A stretch of DNA of 12,152 bases, from assembly GCA_035249175.1 (NCBI GenBank), contig DATFGT010000098.1, positions 1 through 12,152 on the forward strand, given 5' to 3'. The position numbers were made by a program, and so were the translations under genes. The notes under the pieces are model-generated. The model saw nothing but the letters and a program-made list of their open reading frames with translations, was not told the DNA's origin and searched no databases. Within the stretch, counting starts at the first letter, position 1. Every line of letters begins with the position of its first letter. Origin of the DNA: 66-474 sp035249175. GTDB taxonomy: Bacteria; Pseudomonadota; Gammaproteobacteria; Xanthomonadales; Rhodanobacteraceae. Shown here piece by piece: positions 1 through 8,235 of this stretch.

Positions 1-720
1 GCACCACAGATCGCGGCCATCGCAAAAAAGGGCTATTCGCACCTGCTGTTCCCGTCCACCACCTTCGGCAAGGACGTCGCGCCGCGCGTCGCCGCGCTGC
101 TGGGCGTCGGCCAGGTCAGCGACATCATGTCGGTCGCGAACGCGCACAGCTTCACGCGCCCGATCTATGCCGGCAACGCCATCGTCACCGTCGAAGCACC
201 GAGTGAGTCGATCGTGGTTGGCACCGTGCGCACCGCGTCCTGGCCGGCCGTGGGCGAAGCGGCGAATGCTACGCCTTTCGAAACATTGTCGGTCGATGCA
301 TCGATTCCCGCGCACACCCGTTTCGTGGAACTGAAGCAAGCGTCGAGCGAACGCCCCGACCTGCAAAGCGCAGCCAAGGTCGTCTCGGGCGGCCGCGGAC
401 TAGGCTCAAAGGAAAACTTCGACATCATCTACAAGCTCGCCGACAAACTGCACGCCGCCGCCGGTGCGTCACGCGCCGCGGTCGACGCGGGCTACTGCCC
501 GAACGACATGCAGGTCGGCCAGACAGGCAAGATCATCGCGCCCGACCTCTACATGGCCATCGGCATCTCCGGCGCCATCCAACACCTCACCGGCATCAAG
601 GACGCGGGTACCATCGTCGCGATCAACAAGGACGCGGACGCGCCGATCTTCGAAGTCGCCGACATCGGCCTCGTCGGCGACCTGTTCAAGATCGTGCCGG
701 AATTGGAAGCGGCGGTTTAA
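1..720 (+). CDS. etfA: Electron transfer flavoprotein subunit alpha, C-terminal part (5' end outside window)
   Basis: EtfA carries the FAD of the EtfAB heterodimer, which takes electrons from acyl-CoA and other dehydrogenases and passes them to the quinone pool through ETF-ubiquinone oxidoreductase. Frame 1 is open from the first base to the TAA at 718-720, giving 239 codons, so roughly 75 N-terminal residues of the usual ~310 lie outside. Seen in order: GGRGLGS (from about residue 130 of the fragment), ASRAAVDAG, QVGQTGK, GISGAIQH, then VAINKDADAPIFEVADIG. These match the FAD-binding C-terminal domain, including the Arg, Thr and His that contact the flavin in characterised EtfA. The first glycosyltransferase begins 10 nt after the stop, suggesting read-through transcription. 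etfB is probably just upstream, outside the window. Identification is secure. Confidence 0.97.
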   Translation, partial: APQIAAIAKKGYSHLLFPSTTFGKDVAPRVAALLGVGQVSDIMSVANAHSFTRPIYAGNAIVTVEAPSESIVVGTVRTASWPAVGEAANATPFETLSVDASIPAHTRFVELKQASSERPDLQSAAKVVSGGRGLGSKENFDIIYKLADKLHAAAGASRAAVDAGYCPNDMQVGQTGKIIAPDLYMAIGISGAIQHLTGIKDAGTIVAINKDADAPIFEVADIGLVGDLFKIVPELEAAV

Positions 721-730
721 CTCGTTCTCG

Positions 731-1825
731 ATGCGCGTCCTGTTCGTTACTCGCAAGTTCCCGCCATCCATTGGAGGAATGGAGGTGTTCGCGGGGGAGC
801 TTGCGCAGGCTTTGCAACAAAAGTGCCCGGGCGTCCGCCTATTCAAGCCAGACCCACCGATCATTGGAAGGCCGGGGCCGTTCGTTCTCATTCGGTTCAT
901 GGTCAAAGCCTCGCTCCACATCCTGCATGAAGCTGGAAAGGTGGACATCGTGCTGTTCGGCGATTCGGTACTGACACCATTGGCGTGGCTCGCCAAGCTG
1001 CGCACGCGCGGAAGCGTCGCAACGGTCGTCACTGCGCACGGCAACGACGTGTATTACGCCACTCGCCGCAAGCTCGGATCGATCATCTATCGGATAATGC
1101 TGCGGGCCTTTTCCCGCTATGCCGACCTCCTCATCGCGAACAGTTCGGACACACGGAAGGCCGCGGCTGCGCTGGGTTTCAGGCGTACCTCCCGAATACC
1201 GCTCGCCACACGACCAAGCCCGAATCCTGAAATTCCCTCGTCCCGCGGAGACACTATTCTCTTCGCCGGCAGACTGATCCACTACAAAGGCCTGGCCTGG
1301 TTCATCACCGCGGTACTACCCAAGATCACCGCACACATCCAGCTGCTGGTAGCCGGCCCCGCTTGGGATTCCAACGAGATGCTTGCCGTGGAAAGCTGCA
1401 CGCGCGCAAATTACCTCGGTAGTTTGTCGCACGAGGCGCTGTCCCGGCTACGTTCCCAAGTCGTCGCGTGCGTCATGCCTAATCTTCCGGTGCAGTTAAC
1501 CAGCCAAAACGAAGGCTTCGGCCTGTCTGCACTTGAATCGGCAGCCGCCGGCACGCCGGTGGTGGCCGCCAGGCTCGGGGGACTGGCGGAAGCCGTTGTC
1601 GAGGGTGTGACAGGCTTTCTGGTCAAGCCCATGGACGCCGACGGTTTCGCCGCGCGCATTAACGAAATCGCCGCGTGGGATCCGGCCCGCCGCGAACAAT
1701 TCGCGTTGACCGCGCGACAAACCATCGCCGAGCGCTTCACCTGGAATCGGGTGGCAGGCGATTATTTGGCGGAGTTCGAACGCCTCGTCAGTCCGAAAGG
1801 CGCCGACTCAAAACTTACCCAATGA
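731..1825 (+). CDS. Glycosyltransferase family 4 (GT-B fold), glycan assembly
   Basis: A 364-residue cytoplasmic or membrane-associated GT-B glycosyltransferase, predicted to move a sugar from a nucleotide donor to a lipid-linked glycan. The N-terminus MRVLFVTRKFPPSIGGMEV has the Gly-rich acceptor-side loop (GG at 15-16). THGND-like VTAHGNDVYY follows mid-domain, and FAGRLIHYKG (178-187, with R181 and K186) begins the C-terminal nucleotide-binding domain. The EX7E motif is EGFGLSALE (E261 and E269), followed by AAGTPVVA and GVTGFLV. Length fits the family. The open frame continues upstream to 464, but there it overlaps etfA out of frame and reads as Arg/Ser-rich shadow, so ATG 731 is chosen. 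No good Shine-Dalgarno precedes it; coupling to etfA translation is likely. Donor and acceptor cannot be read from the sequence. Confidence 0.93.
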   Translation: MRVLFVTRKFPPSIGGMEVFAGELAQALQQKCPGVRLFKPDPPIIGRPGPFVLIRFMVKASLHILHEAGKVDIVLFGDSVLTPLAWLAKLRTRGSVATVVTAHGNDVYYATRRKLGSIIYRIMLRAFSRYADLLIANSSDTRKAAAALGFRRTSRIPLATRPSPNPEIPSSRGDTILFAGRLIHYKGLAWFITAVLPKITAHIQLLVAGPAWDSNEMLAVESCTRANYLGSLSHEALSRLRSQVVACVMPNLPVQLTSQNEGFGLSALESAAAGTPVVAARLGGLAEAVVEGVTGFLVKPMDADGFAARINEIAAWDPARREQFALTARQTIAERFTWNRVAGDYLAEFERLVSPKGADSKLTQ

Positions 1826-1850
1826 ACACCGACGCCACGCGACAACTCTG

Positions 1851-3092
1851 ATGCTCAGTCGCCACTACCTGATGGTCACCGCTGGCTTCGGGGTTCGCGC
1901 GCTGTCATCGAGTGTACTAATAGTGCTGCTCGCTCGCGCGTTGGGCCCCAGTGAGTTCGGCGGCTACGCCGTGGCAGCAAGCCTGGCGTCCTTCATCGCA
2001 ACCTTCACTGGCATGGGCGCGGGCGCGCTGCACGTGCGCGACGTCACACAGGGCCGGCGAACATACCCCGAAAGCCTTGAACTGGTTGTACGCCGGGTGC
2101 TTCTGTGGCTACCGCCGCTGGCGCTCGTCGCGCTCGGCTGCGCATGGTTGCTGGTGCCGCACAACGTCAGTCCCATTGCAATTGCCTTGGTCGCACTCGG
2201 CGAACTGATGTACTACGTTGCCGTGGAACTCGTGATGCGCGTCATGCAGGCGCGCAAGCATTACACCGGCATGGCTACTGCACTATCCGCGCCGTCGGTG
2301 CTGCGAGTGATGATCGCGATAGCGCTGCTGCTGAGCCACTCGCTCGACCTGGCGACGTGGGCACTGGTGTCATTTGCGACCGGTGCAGCGTTCTGTTGCA
2401 TCCTTTTCGGCGCTTGGGCAACGCGTCCGCGCACTTACCCGCGCACACATACCCCGTTGTTCCAAGAAAGTCTCTCCGGGTTGGGCTTCGCCATCGCGAA
2501 CGCGTCTGCCCGCGTGCACGGCGATGCCGACAAGGTCATTCTCGCACGCATGGTGTCCACGACCATGGCGGGCGTATACACACCTGCCTACCGGCTGGTT
2601 GAAGTTTTCCTACTCCCCATCTCCGCCGGTGTCGAGTGGTTGTTGCCGGACCTGTTTCGGCAAGGTCAGCAAGGCTTCGTGCGCTCGCTGCGATTATCGG
2701 CGAGCAAGATCGCACTAACATTGCTGTATGCGCTGTTGCTGTGCGCCGGCGTTTATGCGGCCAGCTTCGCGCTGCCGTTGTTGCTGGGACTCGCCTACAC
2801 GGAAACAGTGCCGATCGCGCGCGCCCTCGCATTGGTACCCCTGACTATGACTTGCTGGATGGTCGTGCGCACGCTGGCCGCAACATCCGGGCACGAACGC
2901 TCGGCGGGCGTGGTCGAATTGATGGGCGCATTGTTCAACGTGGCCGTGACGATCGCCTTGGTTGCCGCATGGAATTGGCGCGGCGCGGTCGCGGCCACGT
3001 ATCTCACGCAGCTTGTCATGATGACCGGGTACGCCATCTATCTCGCGTGGCGCGCCAAGGCCGGGCGGCTCCAGCGATACAAAGCATATTGA
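1851..3092 (+). CDS. Polysaccharide flippase (Wzx/PST, MOP superfamily)
   Basis: A 413-residue polytopic inner-membrane protein, predicted to flip an undecaprenyl-diphosphate-linked oligosaccharide from cytoplasm to periplasm. It shows about twelve hydrophobic segments separated by short Arg-rich loops. The first two are around residues 7-28 and 38-60. The second half opens with the family-typical GDADKVILARM...AGVYTPAYRL stretch (224-250). N-terminal LLARALGPSEFGGYAVA is also typical of the family, and length is normal. It lies between two GT4 genes, 25 nt after one and 44 nt before the next, as expected for a glycan export operon. No strong Shine-Dalgarno is visible before ATG 1851; the second Met (residue 8) is no better placed. 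Wzx proteins diverge strongly, so the substrate cannot be inferred and the symbol is left blank. Confidence 0.9.
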   Translation: MLSRHYLMVTAGFGVRALSSSVLIVLLARALGPSEFGGYAVAASLASFIATFTGMGAGALHVRDVTQGRRTYPESLELVVRRVLLWLPPLALVALGCAWLLVPHNVSPIAIALVALGELMYYVAVELVMRVMQARKHYTGMATALSAPSVLRVMIAIALLLSHSLDLATWALVSFATGAAFCCILFGAWATRPRTYPRTHTPLFQESLSGLGFAIANASARVHGDADKVILARMVSTTMAGVYTPAYRLVEVFLLPISAGVEWLLPDLFRQGQQGFVRSLRLSASKIALTLLYALLLCAGVYAASFALPLLLGLAYTETVPIARALALVPLTMTCWMVVRTLAATSGHERSAGVVELMGALFNVAVTIALVAAWNWRGAVAATYLTQLVMMTGYAIYLAWRAKAGRLQRYKAY

Positions 3093-3125
3093 TCTCCGTG
3101 CCAGCCCGCTTGGCACAGGAAAAGC

Positions 3126-3131
3126 TAAGGA
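3126..3131 (+). promoter_or_regulatory. Ribosome binding site deciding the start of the second GT4
   Basis: TAAGGA lies 5 nt before ATG 3137. A competing out-of-frame ATG at 3133 is only 1 nt from this site, too close to be used. Together with the good N-terminus MKIWLP that follows, this fixes the start at 3137. Confidence 0.6.
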
Positions 3132-3136
3132 TATGT

Positions 3137-4150
3137 ATGAAAATCTGGCTGCCCAGCATCCGCGCGCGCAGCGGAGCAGACATTTATGCCGAGCGGCTCG
3201 CCCAAGGGCTCCGCGAACGCGGGGTACAGCCGGTGGTGGAGTGGTTACCGCACGCGTACCAGTATGCGCCGTGGTTGCTGCGCACGCGACCGCCGCCGAC
3301 CGGTACCGATGTCATCAGTGCCAATAGCCAGATCGCATTCGCGTTCTGCCATCATTCCGTGCCGCTTGTCGCAACCGCGCTTCATTGCGTTGCGGGCCGA
3401 GGCTACCCGCAATGGAAAAGCCTGCCGCAGGCGATTTTCCACGACCAGCTTGTACGCCGGTTCGAACGCGCCTCTTTCCGGACAGCCAACGCTGTGATCG
3501 CGATCAGCGATTCCACCAGACGTGAAGTACGGGAGGATTTCGGCGTCCGCGATGTGCATACAATTCCGTTGTGGATCGATGCGCAGGTTTTTTCCCCTGG
3601 GCCGAAACGCATCAGCACAGACTCTGACCGCACATGCGTACTCATCGTCGGAAACATGAGTCGCCGCAAGGGCGGTGATCTGATCGCGCCGTTCTGCGAT
3701 GCGTTGGGCAATGATTTCGATGTGACCGTGGTGACAGGGCTGCGGACTGAGAGGCCGGCGGTTTCTGTGAACGGTGCCGGATTGCGCTTCGCCAGTGGCT
3801 TGACTACCGATCAACTCGTCGCTGCCTATCGCAATACCGACATCCTGGTGTCGCTAAGCCGACATGAAGGATTCGGCTATACCGCACTGGAAGGCATGGC
3901 TTGTGGCAAGCCGGTTGTGGCATTCGATGTGTCAGGGCTGCGCGACGTCGTCGTCAGCGGCGGCACTGGGCTGCTGGCACCCATAGAGGACGTCGCCGCA
4001 CTCGCAGCATGCTGCCGGACTCTGCGCGAGCACCCTGCACAGGCGCGTGCGCTGGGACAAGCGGGGCTCCACCGTGCCCTCACCGTATTTGCGGAGGAAC
4101 GGGCGATCGAAGCCCATCTGGAGCTCTATTCCGAGCTGCTGACCAGATGA
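3137..4150 (+). CDS. Glycosyltransferase family 4 (GT-B fold), glycan assembly
   Basis: A 337-residue GT-B enzyme, distinct from the GT4 at 731-1825. The N-terminus MKIWLPSIRARSGADIYAERLAQGL carries the acceptor-domain Gly loop. The C-terminal domain starts near LIVGNMSRRKGGDL (K178 in the phosphate-binding position), and the EX7E motif is EGFGYTALE (E244 and E252), followed by ACGKPVVAF and GGTGLLAP. The frame is open back to 2636, but that part overlaps the flippase gene in another frame and reads as shadow, so it is excluded. A clear Shine-Dalgarno (TAAGGA, 3126-3131) supports ATG 3137. It closes the etfA-GT4-flippase-GT4 run; the next 150 nt hold no gene. Its role is probably a second sugar addition in the same glycan. 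Sugar specificity is unknown. Confidence 0.92.
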   Translation: MKIWLPSIRARSGADIYAERLAQGLRERGVQPVVEWLPHAYQYAPWLLRTRPPPTGTDVISANSQIAFAFCHHSVPLVATALHCVAGRGYPQWKSLPQAIFHDQLVRRFERASFRTANAVIAISDSTRREVREDFGVRDVHTIPLWIDAQVFSPGPKRISTDSDRTCVLIVGNMSRRKGGDLIAPFCDALGNDFDVTVVTGLRTERPAVSVNGAGLRFASGLTTDQLVAAYRNTDILVSLSRHEGFGYTALEGMACGKPVVAFDVSGLRDVVVSGGTGLLAPIEDVAALAACCRTLREHPAQARALGQAGLHRALTVFAEERAIEAHLELYSELLTR

Positions 4151-4300
4151 TCGGATGGCGGCAGTATCGGCGCGTACGAGCCGCGAGCGGGTAACCCGAA
4201 AACGCGACGGGATGTAACGCGGGCGGCTTGGATCAGCCGACAAGTGTCTGCGGCCTGATAATCTGGTACTTGCCAATTTTACGAGAAGGTCCATTGACCC
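4151..4300. other. Intergenic region between the GT4 operon and the FkbM-like methyltransferase
   Basis: No gene is seen in these 150 nt. They hold two small hairpins. CGGG/CCCG with loop TAA lies at 4188-4198. CGGCT/AGCCG with a 6-nt loop lies at 4224-4239. Neither has a T tract. A possible extended -10 element (TGaTAATCT, 4256-4264) has no convincing -35. The change in base composition just downstream suggests a transcription or acquisition boundary, but nothing here proves it. Confidence 0.35.
4283..4289 (+). promoter_or_regulatory. Ribosome binding site for the FkbM-like methyltransferase
   Basis: GAGAAGG ends 11 nt before ATG 4301. The spacing is long but acceptable, and it is the best purine-rich site near this start. 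Confidence 0.45.
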
Positions 4301-5155
4301 ATGACTCTTATTTCCAAACTGGCTCGCTGGAGTGCCAATGTCGTCGATCGACTTCAGCTTCAGGCGACCGTCCGTCAGGAATACGACCGCGTCAAGCGCG
4401 AGGTTGAACTCAAGACCCCGGGGAATCCGGCGATCTATGGATACAAAATATATTCGCAATGTGACGAGGACGGCATTCTTGCCTATATATTTTCAAAAAT
4501 ACCTAGCAATTGCATTTTCGTGGAGATCGGATGCGGTAACGGGCTTGAGAACAACACACACGCTCTAGCTCTTTCGGGGTGGCGTGGTATCTGGATTGAT
4601 GGAAATGAACGAAACATCCGGGTCATTCGTGACGTGATACCCAGAAGCGAACAATTATTGTACCGATGCAAAATCATTACCGCGGAGAACGTTGTACAGA
4701 CCATACAATCACTATTGACTGAACTCGGTACCGCAAGCACCGATTTGCTTTCAATTGACATCGACAGCAACGACATCTATGTGCTCTCGGAGGCACTGAA
4801 ATACCTCGAGCCTAAAGTCCTTTGCGTCGAATACAACGCGAAATTCCCACCACCCCTAGACGTCAAGGTCAAGGCATCAACAGCTAGATGGACAGGTGAT
4901 GACTATCAAGGCGCCTCATTGTCGAGCTTTGTCAGCCTTCTCGAACCGCTCGGTTATCACTTGATCACTTGCAACCTGTCCGGCGTCAACGCTTTTTTCG
5001 TCCGCAATGAGTTTGCCGACGAGTTCCCGCGCTTTTCGGCTGCAGAGCTGTACCAGCCGGCACGGTTCTACCTCAGGCGATTGGCTTCAGGCCACCGCCC
5101 ATCACTGAAATTTCTGGCCGATGCGGTGGAAGGTGGCTTACACGGCGGCCGTTGA
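4301..5155 (+). CDS. FkbM-like SAM-dependent methyltransferase, low GC
   Basis: A 284-residue protein resembling the FkbM-type methyltransferases common in surface-polysaccharide and secondary-metabolite clusters, probably an O-methyltransferase acting on a sugar. Seen: YSQCDEDGIL (51-60), then the SAM-binding FVEIGCGNGLENNT (73-86), GWRGIWIDGN with the acidic residue expected to hold the ribose, DLLSIDIDSNDIYVL (148-162) and VLCVEYNAKFPP. There is no signal peptide or membrane segment. The middle of the gene is unusually AT-rich for this window (about 43% GC over 4441-4680 by hand count, with ATA and TTA codons), consistent with separate acquisition. It is followed 10 nt after its stop by a strong hairpin and faces the next gene convergently. 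Family membership is fairly sure; methyl acceptor and regiochemistry are not known. Confidence 0.8.
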   Translation: MTLISKLARWSANVVDRLQLQATVRQEYDRVKREVELKTPGNPAIYGYKIYSQCDEDGILAYIFSKIPSNCIFVEIGCGNGLENNTHALALSGWRGIWIDGNERNIRVIRDVIPRSEQLLYRCKIITAENVVQTIQSLLTELGTASTDLLSIDIDSNDIYVLSEALKYLEPKVLCVEYNAKFPPPLDVKVKASTARWTGDDYQGASLSSFVSLLEPLGYHLITCNLSGVNAFFVRNEFADEFPRFSAAELYQPARFYLRRLASGHRPSLKFLADAVEGGLHGGR

Positions 5156-5165
5156 GAAGATCACC

Positions 5166-5186
5166 GCGCGGAAAGAATTTCCGCGC
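5166..5186 (+). terminator. Perfect 9-bp hairpin after the FkbM-like methyltransferase
   Basis: GCGCGGAAA (5166-5174), loop GAA, and TTTCCGCGC (5178-5186) form a perfect stem starting 10 nt after the stop at 5155. No run of T follows, so it may act as a Rho-assisted or mRNA-stabilising 3' end rather than a classical intrinsic terminator. It also lies beyond the end of the minus-strand gene at 5300, so it could serve both convergent transcripts. Confidence 0.5.
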
Positions 5187-5299
5187 CATCCAATATGTTT
5201 GCGAAAATTGCTGGCAATGTACTTCCGCCATACCGCAGCGTGAGCCAAAGGGATCTGCAGACTTCGCAATTACTATTCTTCGGCAGTCCAGATCCGATC
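5187..5299. other. Convergent intergenic spacer, no gene seen
   Basis: This is the rest of the spacer between the two facing methyltransferase genes. A plus-strand frame from 5195 runs through it into the antisense of the minus-strand gene, but it has no recognisable domain or good start signal, so it is not called. Confidence 0.4.
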
Positions 5300-6082
5300 T
5301 CAGGCGACCGCCGTCTGCGGCGCGTTCCGCGAATGCTTGACTGCCACAGCCTGATAGCCACCTGGCATGAAATCCGACCCAGGCAGCACACGCGCCAACG
5401 TCCATGCGAGCAGATTGCCGAGCAATACAAGCAACGCCAGCAAAGGGACGATCGGCAACGCCCAGCGATGTCGACGCCAGATTCCAAGACACGCGTCACC
5501 CAACGCGAGGCTCATCACCAAACCCCCGACCTCCAAGGCGCGCAGGCGCGGTTGAATGATCTCGGCATCGAATCCGTGGATCATCAACGCGCGTTGCAAA
5601 CCATGCAACGTAAACCGGTGAAAGTCGAAGGGAGCGTTGTGGATCGGGTACATGAACGGGATGCTCAACAGCAACACGCCGCCAGGTCGCAGCACACGCG
5701 CAATTTCCACAAGCACCGCTTGAGGATCAGGTACGTGCTCGAGTACCTCGAACAACATCACACCGTCCATACACGCATCACGCATCGGCAAGGCGCACGC
5801 ATCACCAAACACATCTGGGCGGGTAGCATAGAACGCCGCCACGGTCGCGTAGTAATCCAGGCCGACATAGTGGCACCCTTCCGGCAGGTGCTTCGCTAGC
5901 GCACGATCCGAACAACCGATGTCCAGCACGTCGCCAGAAAGACGGTGCAAGTGCCGCAAGCGGTTGCGTTGCACGCTACGGACGAACCATTGAGGATGCA
6001 GAGGCGTACGGTTCAGCCAACGCAAGCGACCTATAAATCGTCTGTCATCGCACCGCGCAGGCCTGCTTCCCGAATCGCGCAT
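5300..6082 (-). CDS. Class I SAM-dependent methyltransferase with C-terminal hydrophobic segment
   Basis: A 260-residue protein with the Methyltransf_11 layout. Motif I is VLDIGCSDRAL (52-62), then VGLDYY (acidic residue for the SAM ribose), DACALPMRDACMDGVMLFEVLEHVPDP (motif II region), and RVLRPGGVLLLSIPF (motif III region). Motif I is atypical: the usual GxGxG continues here as G-C-S-D-R. Around residues 208-235 a strongly hydrophobic stretch (ALPIVPLLALLVLLGNLLAW) could anchor the enzyme to the membrane, which suits a lipid-linked or envelope substrate. It is convergent with the FkbM-like gene and divergent from aacS. The start ATG has only a weak GGGG-type ribosome site, itself inside a small inverted repeat. 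The substrate is unknown; a glycan or quinone-like acceptor are both possible, and the setting favours a glycan. Confidence 0.85.
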   Translation of the reverse strand: MRDSGSRPARCDDRRFIGRLRWLNRTPLHPQWFVRSVQRNRLRHLHRLSGDVLDIGCSDRALAKHLPEGCHYVGLDYYATVAAFYATRPDVFGDACALPMRDACMDGVMLFEVLEHVPDPQAVLVEIARVLRPGGVLLLSIPFMYPIHNAPFDFHRFTLHGLQRALMIHGFDAEIIQPRLRALEVGGLVMSLALGDACLGIWRRHRWALPIVPLLALLVLLGNLLAWTLARVLPGSDFMPGGYQAVAVKHSRNAPQTAVA

Positions 6083-6086
6083 GTAT

Positions 6087-6100
6087 TGGTGGCCCCACCA
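6087..6100. repeat. Short inverted repeat over the leader of the minus-strand methyltransferase
   Basis: TGGTGG, CC, CCACCA form a 6-bp arm palindrome whose nearer end is 4 nt upstream of the minus-strand start codon. On the minus-strand transcript the only purine-rich ribosome-site candidate (GGTGGGG) falls inside it. The 2-nt loop is too tight for the full stem to close, so a real structure would lose the inner pairs. Confidence 0.3.
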
Positions 6101-6132
6101 TTGGTGTGAGCGGAATGGTAACCGGTTCGAGA

Positions 6133-6167
6133 CATCGAATACATACTTATGCCGAGTGTTGGTCCAA
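6133..6167 (+). repeat. Copy 1 of an imperfect direct repeat flanking aacS-GT2
   Basis: This stretch upstream of aacS matches 9284-9320 in the same orientation. Shared blocks in order are CATCG, AA, CATAC, TAT, C, CGAGTG, GGTCC and A. My hand alignment gives 28 identities, 7 mismatches (mostly transitions) and 2 single-base gaps. The clearest core is CGAGTGnnGGTCC at 6153-6165. Confidence 0.45.
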
Positions 6168-6193
6168 TACCGCCGGCGTCAAACACGATTCGC

Positions 6194-6221
6194 TTCGTCA
6201 TGCCAACCGATCCATTACAAT
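6194..6221 (+). promoter_or_regulatory. Possible sigma-70-type promoter of aacS
   Basis: TACAAT at 6216-6221 is a fair -10 element, and TTCGTC at 6194-6199 with a 16-nt spacer is a poor -35. The predicted start near 6228 leaves a leader of about 20 nt before ATG 6249. A promoter is expected here because the upstream gene is divergent, but this exact site is a weak call. Confidence 0.3.
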
Positions 6222-6248
6222 TTAGCCGATTTCCGATCCGGACCCGGC

Positions 6249-8210
<1,962 letters not shown>

Positions 8211-8220
8211 TGAACGACGC

Positions 8221-8226
8221 GGGGAG
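8221..8226 (+). promoter_or_regulatory. Ribosome binding site deciding the GT2 start
   Basis: GGGGAG sits 9 nt before ATG 8236. The same frame could begin at a TTG at 8200 inside the end of aacS, but the good site and the family-like N-terminus MKLIIQIPCLNE favour 8236. Confidence 0.6.
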
Positions 8227-8235
8227 ACGTCGCGC

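Noticed and set aside
464..730. Upstream extension of the first GT4 frame into etfA
   Set aside because: It overlaps etfA in another frame and encodes an Arg/Ser/Thr-rich string; GT4 homology begins at the ATG at 731.
2636..3136. Upstream extension of the second GT4 frame into the flippase gene
   Set aside because: It is a shadow of the flippase coding sequence; the ribosome site and the family N-terminus place the start at 3137.
5195..5899. A 234-codon plus-strand open frame across the spacer and the minus-strand methyltransferase
   Set aside because: Most of it is exactly antisense to a gene with clear SAM-binding motifs; the translation is Arg/Gln/His-rich with no domain, and it has no good ribosome site.
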